Below, in pieces: positions 57,164 through 62,182 of a DNA stretch of 62,182 nt. How positions within the stretch are numbered: the stretch's first letter is position 1; each line of letters begins with the position of its first letter. The notes under the pieces are model-generated. The model had not been told where the DNA came from, did no database searches, and saw nothing but the letters and a program-made list of their open reading frames with translations. A program made the translations under genes and the position numbers. This DNA comes from Lindgomyces ingoldianus (taxonomy: Eukaryota; Ascomycota; Dothideomycetes; Pleosporales; Lindgomycetaceae), in the NCBI RefSeq assembly GCF_010093535.1, contig NW_022985193.1, forward strand, positions 1-62,182, given 5' to 3'.

Positions 57164-57777
57164 TGTTATAATCTTTACTTTATAAAGCACTTAGGTCTAA
57201 TAATATTCCTAGGGGATAAGTAGAACAGGTAGGAGAGGCTAATCTAGTAGGGTGTACAGTCCTACGTACAGGCTATTAGGCTAATAGAGGTTTATATAGA
57301 ATAACTAGATTATAGTTTGCCCTATATGCAGCAGTAGGGAGGCTAGAGTTAAACAGTCCTGTAGGACAAGGTTAGAGGTATATATAGTGCAAGATATATA
57401 AATAGTATTATAGCTCTTTAAAAAGCTAAATGCTACTTAGTTTATATAAAAAATAAACTAAATATTAAATACACCTTCTAAAGGTTGTTTAATGTAGGAA
57501 CTATATACATGTGCTAGGGTTGCTAAGGGAGTAGACAGGAGTTTATAGGAGTCTGCTAAGGAGGCTCTTGCAGGCTTCCTTAAGCTCCCTTAAGCTCCCT
57601 TAAGCTCCTTGAACTTGCGGCCTGTCCTCCTATTAGACAACACATTCTTCCATGACCTCGGGCAGCCGCGCTGCCTCCGTGTCCTCCGACTGGTCTGTAA
57701 GCGAGCCCTGTCCCAATCCAGCTAGACTGTGGAGCACTGCTGGTGGGGTTACGCTGGTCCAACTATAGACCGTAACA
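57164..57777 (-). repeat. Gypsy-2C 5' LTR
   Basis: 614 bp, same length as its partner at 42782. Inner edge degraded to TGTTATAATCTTTAC; outer 180 bases G+C-rich and CpG-rich (CCTCGGGCAGCCGCGC). A 60-codon open stretch on the minus strand here is only a by-product of the less mutated sequence. Confidence 0.92.
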
Positions 57778-57782
57778 CGATT

Positions 57783-59300
57783 TATAAAGTTTTTTTTAAA
57801 AATAATAAGTAACTAACATACTAGATAACCTTTCTAAGCTAATTATATAGCTAACTTATAAAAGCTAGATAATAATAAAAAGTAAGTAATTATTTAGCAC
57901 ATACTTAAGCTAAATGCGTAAGGATTTCCCCTCTAGCTAGTAGCTATAGCTAATATAGCTAATTCTTTATACGCTAAGCATAATATAAGCTATATTAGTA
58001 TAAACTAGCTTAATATATTTATTAAGTGTTACTTAAAGCTTAAAGTAAAGTTTAAGTGTAAGTATAACTATAAAAAAGCTTTTTATAAAAATTCTATAGT
58101 AATTTAAGGCTAGTTTAACTTTATAAAGAATATTAAAGCTAAGTATAGTATCTAGAATAATAACATATATAACTTTAATAAAATAAAGTTTATAATAGGC
58201 TAGATATCTACTAGAGCAGTTGTTATAAGTTTAGAAAAATAAGGATAGCTAAAAGCAGTCTAGCTAAGCAACTAGGAGTAGACAACAGCTATCTAGGGCA
58301 TTAATGCTAAAAGGTAAGCTATTTTATTTTTTATTATCTTTTAAAGTAGCAACTACTTTTTAAACTAGTATAAAAAAAATCTACTTTAAAATTAAGTTAT
58401 TATAATCTCTAAGCGCAGCTAGACTACTAATTAGCTTAGTTTAGACTAGTTAAAGCACTTTAACACGCATATAAAAAAGTGTACTATTAGTAGCTACTAT
58501 CTACTAGTTATTAATAGCTATAAGAGCTATAACTTACTTTATTTTTAGTAATACTATAAGAATAATAAAATTATTACTATTTATATACTTTTTACTTATT
58601 ACACTTTTTATAGCTACTTAATGTAAGTTGTTTTACTCTTTTAAAAAAAGTGTATAAGCGCTAAGCTAAAAACCTTATGTGTAACTAGATTACTTATATT
58701 ATAAAAATAAAGTTTCTACTATGCTTTAAAGCAGCTTATAATGCTATAATTACTTTTAGTAATATCTAAAAAAGGTTTTAAAGCACTAGATTAGTTCCTT
58801 TTAACCTATAATAAGTTATAATAAGCTTTAATGTAAAGTTACGCACTTTATTACTACTACTACTTATATATAATAAGCTCTAGTAGTTGTAAACTTTAAG
58901 TAATACTTTAAAACTTAGGTTATAATTAATACTAATAAAAATAAAAATTTAAAAGTATATAAATAGTTTACTAACTTTTATAGTTAAAATGTTTAAAAAA
59001 GTTTTAAAAAAAGTAGTAATAATTACATATAAGCTAGTATTAGTATAATAAAAAATTACTAAGCTTTAAGTAGCTAATAAGGCTGCTATGTAATATAAAT
59101 TATATAAAAAAAATAAATTAAAGTAAAAAAGACCTTAATAATTTAAAAAAGCCTATGCTTAATAGCTTTAAAGGAGTTTAAAGCGCATAGTAACAGAAAA
59201 AAGGCAAAGAAGTAGGTGTAAGCTAAAGTAAGTAAGCTATCCTAAAGGCGCTGCAAATAGTGCAATTAGACTAGGCATAACACGCAAACATATAAGTAAG
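57783..59300 (+). pseudogene. pogo-2C transposase remnant
   Basis: Plus-strand equivalent of pogo-2A. MYNFNKIKFIIG lies at about 58167-58200, AIWGINAKR-type near 58290-58320, and a hinge to the TISSYYLLVINSYKS block near 58480-58530. PFLLYTFYSYLM-type DDE tail lies near 58585-58640, followed by GALS-KPYV and lysine-rich C-terminus, and knuckle CK-CN-TRHNTQT near 59245-59285. N-terminal HTH is divided by Gypsy-2C and cut by Gypsy-1B. Confidence 0.75.
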
Positions 59301-59454
59301 AAGTAAAAGTAGTATCTAAATAATATTCTAGGCTGTACTATACTATATAGTGCTAGAGCGGGTTGTTATAGGCTATAATAGAGTTTGTTAGGGTGGGGTC
59401 TTAGCAAAAGTAAGCAACTCAGGTGTGTGAGCAACTCGCCCGTGAAGTACGTTA

Positions 59455-59735
59455 CTAAGAATACTAAAAACTAGTTAAGTGGAAAGGCAGTTATTTTATA
59501 GCTATAGTAAGGAGGCATACTTATCTATTACTAATAATTTATTTTTAGTTCTCTGGTATGTGTGAGAAGAAAGAATGTGAGGGAAGGGGGGGGAGTCCCA
59601 TTTTTGGGCCCCCAACCCTAAGCAGTCTATCACAAGGATGTGAGTCCAACAGAGATTGTAGAAATAAGTGGTTTCAAATATTGAAAAATAAGCTAAGCAG
59701 TAAAAATTACAGGTCATGTAAGCGGTTGAACAAAG
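59455..59735. other. Unassigned junction DNA between pogo-2C and the HET gene
   Basis: Composition turns from RIP-like to near normal around 59540. It contains a run GGAAGGGGGGGGAGTCCC facing TTTGGGCCCCCAACCC (59581-59618), which can fold. A plus-strand frame at 59558-59758 is continuous with the HET frame but I cannot match its first 45 residues to a HET N-terminus. The last 15 or so (CKRLNKVDVVASVW) may be a decayed HET segment ending in the VW of the usual VW-DTCCID block. Confidence 0.45.
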
Positions 59736-62182
59736 TCGATGTTGTCGCAAGTGTATGGTGAGTTTGTATTGACAAGACAAATGACGCCGAACTCTCGCGG
59801 GCTATCAACTCTATGTTTCGCTGGTACCGCAATGCGGCTCGATGCTACGTCTATTTATCAGATGTCTCTAGCCCTCCCTCTAACACTAACGCTGGGGTTG
59901 ATCCGCAGCCGTGGGAACTAGAATTCCAGAGAAGCAGATGGTTCACTCGAGGTTGGACGCTACAAGAACTTCTTGCTCCAAGTTCGGTTGAGTTCTTCTC
60001 CCAGGAAGGCAAGCGACTTGGTGATAAAAATTCTCTAACACAACAAATTTACGAGATAACGAATATTCTGGGTTTAGTGCTCCTAGGGGCCCCTTTATCT
60101 TAGTTCAGCGTCAACAAGTGATTGTTGTGGATTGAACACCGCCGTACTAAGCTTAACGAAGATAAAGCGTACTCATTGCTGGGAATTTTTAGAGTCTACG
60201 TACTACCTATCTATGGCGAAGGAACAGCTATGGCGTTTAAACGGCTCATGGACGAGATCAGCAAGCTAGAGAAATGTGTCTAAGATTTACGCCTCACTAA
60301 TCCCCGTGATGACAAGAAGCGGATTAAAGACACTAAGGGCGGCTTGCTGAAGGACTCGTACCGCTGGATCCTCAAGAACTCTAACTTCCAACAATGGCGT
60401 GACGACCAGCAGAGCCGATTACTGTGGATCAAAGGTGATCCTGGCAAGGGTAAGACAATGCTGCTCTGCGGCATTGTCAACAAGCTGAAGAAGTCTATAG
60501 CCACAACAGATCTTCTATCCTACTTCTTCTGCCAGGCTGCGGACTCGCGAATTAATAACGCTACATCAGTGCTACAAGGCCTGCTATACTTGCTTGTCAA
60601 TCAACAGCCATCGCTTGTCTCGCATATACGGAAGAAGCACGATCACGTAGGCAAACCGCTCTTTGAGGATGCGAATGCCTAGTACGCTTTGTCAGAGATC
60701 TTTATTAAAGTTCTGCAAGACCCCAACTTAAACAACACCTATTTAATCGTAGATGCGCTTGACAAATGTGTAGCAGGCTTGCCAAAACTGTTAGATTTCA
60801 TCGCGCGGATGTCGTCTGTATGTCCCCGTATCAAGTGGATGGTCTCTAGTCGAAACTGGCCGAGTATTAAGAAAGACCTTAAAATTGTGATGCAGAATAT
60901 GAGACTGTGCCTTAAGCTTAATAAAAAATCCATCTCCACTGCTGTTGCAACATACATCCGCTATAAGGTGGATCAGCTAGCAGAGCGAAACGGATACAGC
61001 AATAATACACAGGACGCTGTCCAAAGTTACTTATTGCTAAACGCAAATGACACTTTTCTTTGGGTAGCTTTAGTCTGCCAAGAACTGGTTTATATCTCTC
61101 AATGGGATGCTCGGCAGAAGTTGACAACATTTCCGCCTGGACTTAATGGTCTGTACGGACGGATGATAGACCAGATGAAGAATTCTGAGGTGGCTGACCT
61201 TTGCAAACGTATACTGGCTATTCTTTCAGTTATGTACCGGCCCCTCACATTAGACGAGTTAACCTCTTTCATCGACATGCCGGATGGAGTCGCCGGTGAC
61301 TACGAAGCTCTATCAGAGATTATAGGGCTTTGTGGGTCCTTTCTAACGCTTCGAGAACGCACTATATTGTTTGTCCATCAATCAGCAAAGGATTTTCTGC
61401 TTAAAAAGGCATCCAATGAGATTTTTCCATCTGGGAAAGGAGAGACCCACCATGAGATCTTCTTAAGATCACTTAAAGTCATGTCCCGGACTTTACGACG
61501 AGACATCTATAGTTTAGGTGCCTTAGGCTACCCTATCGAGCGAGTGAAACAGCCAGACCCAGACCCGCTAGCAGCGTCACGTTACTCATGTATCTACTGG
61601 GTTGACCACCTCTGTGACTGGAATTCCAATTCTTGTGCGAAGCACGGGGTTGACCTTCAGGATAGCAGCGCTATTAAGGAATTTGTGAGAAAGAATTACC
61701 TCTACTGGCTAGAGGCTCTCAGTCTTTGCAGAAGCATGTCAAACAGTGTAGTTTCAATGGGGAAACTCAAGGCTTTACTACAGGTATTCCCTTAATAGGC
61801 AATTTTTATCTACAGTGCATACTAACGTAGACTAGGGAACAGCAGACGTATCCGCATTACTCCAGTTAGTTCGAGATGCTCGTCGGTTTGTCATGTATCA
61901 CAAGCAGGCAATAGAGGACAGTCCTCTTCAGGCATATACGTCCGGACTTGTGTTTACTCCAATCTGCAGCCTAATAAGGGATCATTTCAAGGAGGAAGAA
62001 CCGAAGGGGATCACAATAAGGCCAGATATGGAAGATAAGTGGAGTGCCTGCCTGCAGACCCTTGAGGGCCATAGCGATTCGATCAGCTCGGTCACCTTCT
62101 CCCATGACTCGACCTAGCTTGCATCTGGGTCCGACGATAACACAGTCAAGATTTGGGATGCAAGCAGTGGCGAGTGCCTGCA
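59736..62182 (+). pseudogene. HET-NACHT-WD40 (HNWD, het-e-like) NLR pseudogene, 5' eroded, continues past window end
   Basis: One frame carries all modules. HET C-terminal half (59765-60280): CIDKTNDAELSRAINSMF, RSRWFTRGWTLQELLAPSS, then an IYGEGTAMAFKRLM end. NACHT (60340-61100): P-loop GDPGKGKT at 60434-60457, Walker B LIVDALDKC at 60743-60769. Winged-helix-like region and ankyrin-free linker to 61783, a 52-nt intron, then the first WD40 repeat (CLQTLEGHSDSISSVTFSHDST, 62045-62182). Family members are STAND receptors controlling vegetative incompatibility and probably defence. In-frame stops: TGA 59759, TAG 60101, TGA 60119, TAA 60281, TAG 60680, TAG 62115. Walker B has K where the family has E (AAA, 60764). 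Confidence 0.88.
61784..61835 (+). other. Probable 52-nt spliceosomal intron in the HNWD gene
   Basis: GTATTC at 61784, fungal branch site ACTAAC at 61821-61826, and CTAG at 61832-61835, 10 nt from the branch adenine. Removal joins LKALLQ to GTADVSALLQLV in frame (phase 0), linking the NACHT part with the WD40 part. Without it the frame stops at 61793. Length and signals are typical for ascomycete introns. Confidence 0.78.

Larger units (their letters stand above)
42782..57777 (-). mobile_element. Gypsy-2C: full-length chromodomain Gypsy interrupted by Copia-1B
   Basis: Minus-strand element with 614-bp LTRs (3' LTR 42782-43395, 5' LTR 57164-57777). Without Copia-1B it is about 7.8 kb, equal to Gypsy-2B. 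It has the same domain order and an antisense frame. Copia-1B interrupts RT. Confidence 0.92.
42722..59452 (+). mobile_element. pogo-2C: 5'-truncated pogo-2 copy interrupted by Gypsy-2C
   Basis: Two pieces, 42722-42781 and 57783-59452, align end to end with pogo-2A (reversed), about 1.73 kb in all. The first 135 bp or so, including the left terminal repeat, are missing where Gypsy-1B begins. The right terminal repeat (ending GAAGTACGT at 59452, then TA) is present. Gypsy-2C sits between the pieces with a 4-of-5 matching target duplication (CTATT at 42777-42781, CGATT at 57778-57782). Confidence 0.85.

Noticed and set aside
57580..57762. A 60-codon minus-strand frame with normal-looking composition
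   Set aside because: It lies wholly inside the less RIPed edge of the Gypsy-2C 5' LTR; the other LTR copies do not keep it open.
1..59500. Organellar (mitochondrial) origin, suggested by AT richness and many TGA/TAA
   Set aside because: Families are nuclear transposons, stops map to Q/W codons as expected from RIP, and there are no organellar genes, rRNAs or tRNAs.
60280..61130. Minus-strand frames of 70-74 codons under the NACHT region
   Set aside because: Shadows of the well-supported plus-strand HNWD frame.
1..62182. CRISPR array, tRNA or rRNA genes, telomere repeats
   Set aside because: I saw no regularly spaced short repeats with unique spacers, no cloverleaf candidates with intact A/B boxes, and no TTAGGG arrays.

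Overview
The window looks like a transposon graveyard on a nuclear chromosome of a filamentous ascomycete (Pezizomycotina). Almost all of it is AT-rich, and recognisable coding frames are riddled with TAG/TAA where glutamine or tryptophan is expected. C-to-T and G-to-A decay concentrates at CpA/TpG sites, which is the signature of repeat-induced point mutation (RIP). The families present (chromodomain Ty3/Gypsy, fungal Copia, Fot1/pogo DNA transposons) and a HET-NACHT-WD40 gene at the right end fit the same group. I cannot name the genus. Family names used here (Gypsy-0, -1, -2, Copia-1, TRIM-1, pogo-1, -2, LTR4) are local labels only.

Layout. 1-105 is an LTR4 fragment. 106-4284 is an ancient minus-strand Gypsy (Gypsy-0), and 4285-4574 is another LTR4. 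4575-39531 is a plus-strand chromodomain Gypsy (Gypsy-1A) split in its protease by Copia-1A (7241-35200, 5-bp target duplication TTTAT). Copia-1A in turn holds pogo-1 (8421-9552), TRIM-1 (12495-29741), pogo-2A (29926-31791), a solo LTR (32466-32745) and a giant hairpin element, pogo-2B (33166-34265). TRIM-1 holds Gypsy-2A (13050-28491), which holds Gypsy-2B (13981-21726). The stack is therefore five elements deep. 39532-42721 is the 5' part of a minus-strand Gypsy-1B. 42722-59452 is pogo-2C, split by Gypsy-2C (42782-57777), which is itself split by Copia-1B (46603-53821). From about 59.7 kb the base composition changes sharply and a 5'-eroded HET-NACHT-WD40 pseudogene (NLR-like, het-e/HNWD type) runs off the window end.

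Insertion boundaries are well supported: most elements have matching target-site duplications, and every insertion into Copia-1A can be checked against the unoccupied site in Copia-1B. None of the elements can be autonomous today.

The most unusual observations are: (1) pogo-2B, an almost perfect 486/485-bp inverted repeat that would transcribe into a long hairpin against its own transposon family; (2) a cysteine-rich, coiled-coil-like reading frame on the strand opposite pol, between the chromodomain and the 3' LTR, in four Gypsy copies of two families; (3) RIP damage that fades at the outer edges of individual insertions; (4) a small non-autonomous LTR element carrying six palindromic motifs and sharing its termini with Copia-1; (5) a HET-NACHT-WD40 gene with five nonsense codons, most explained by CpA transitions.
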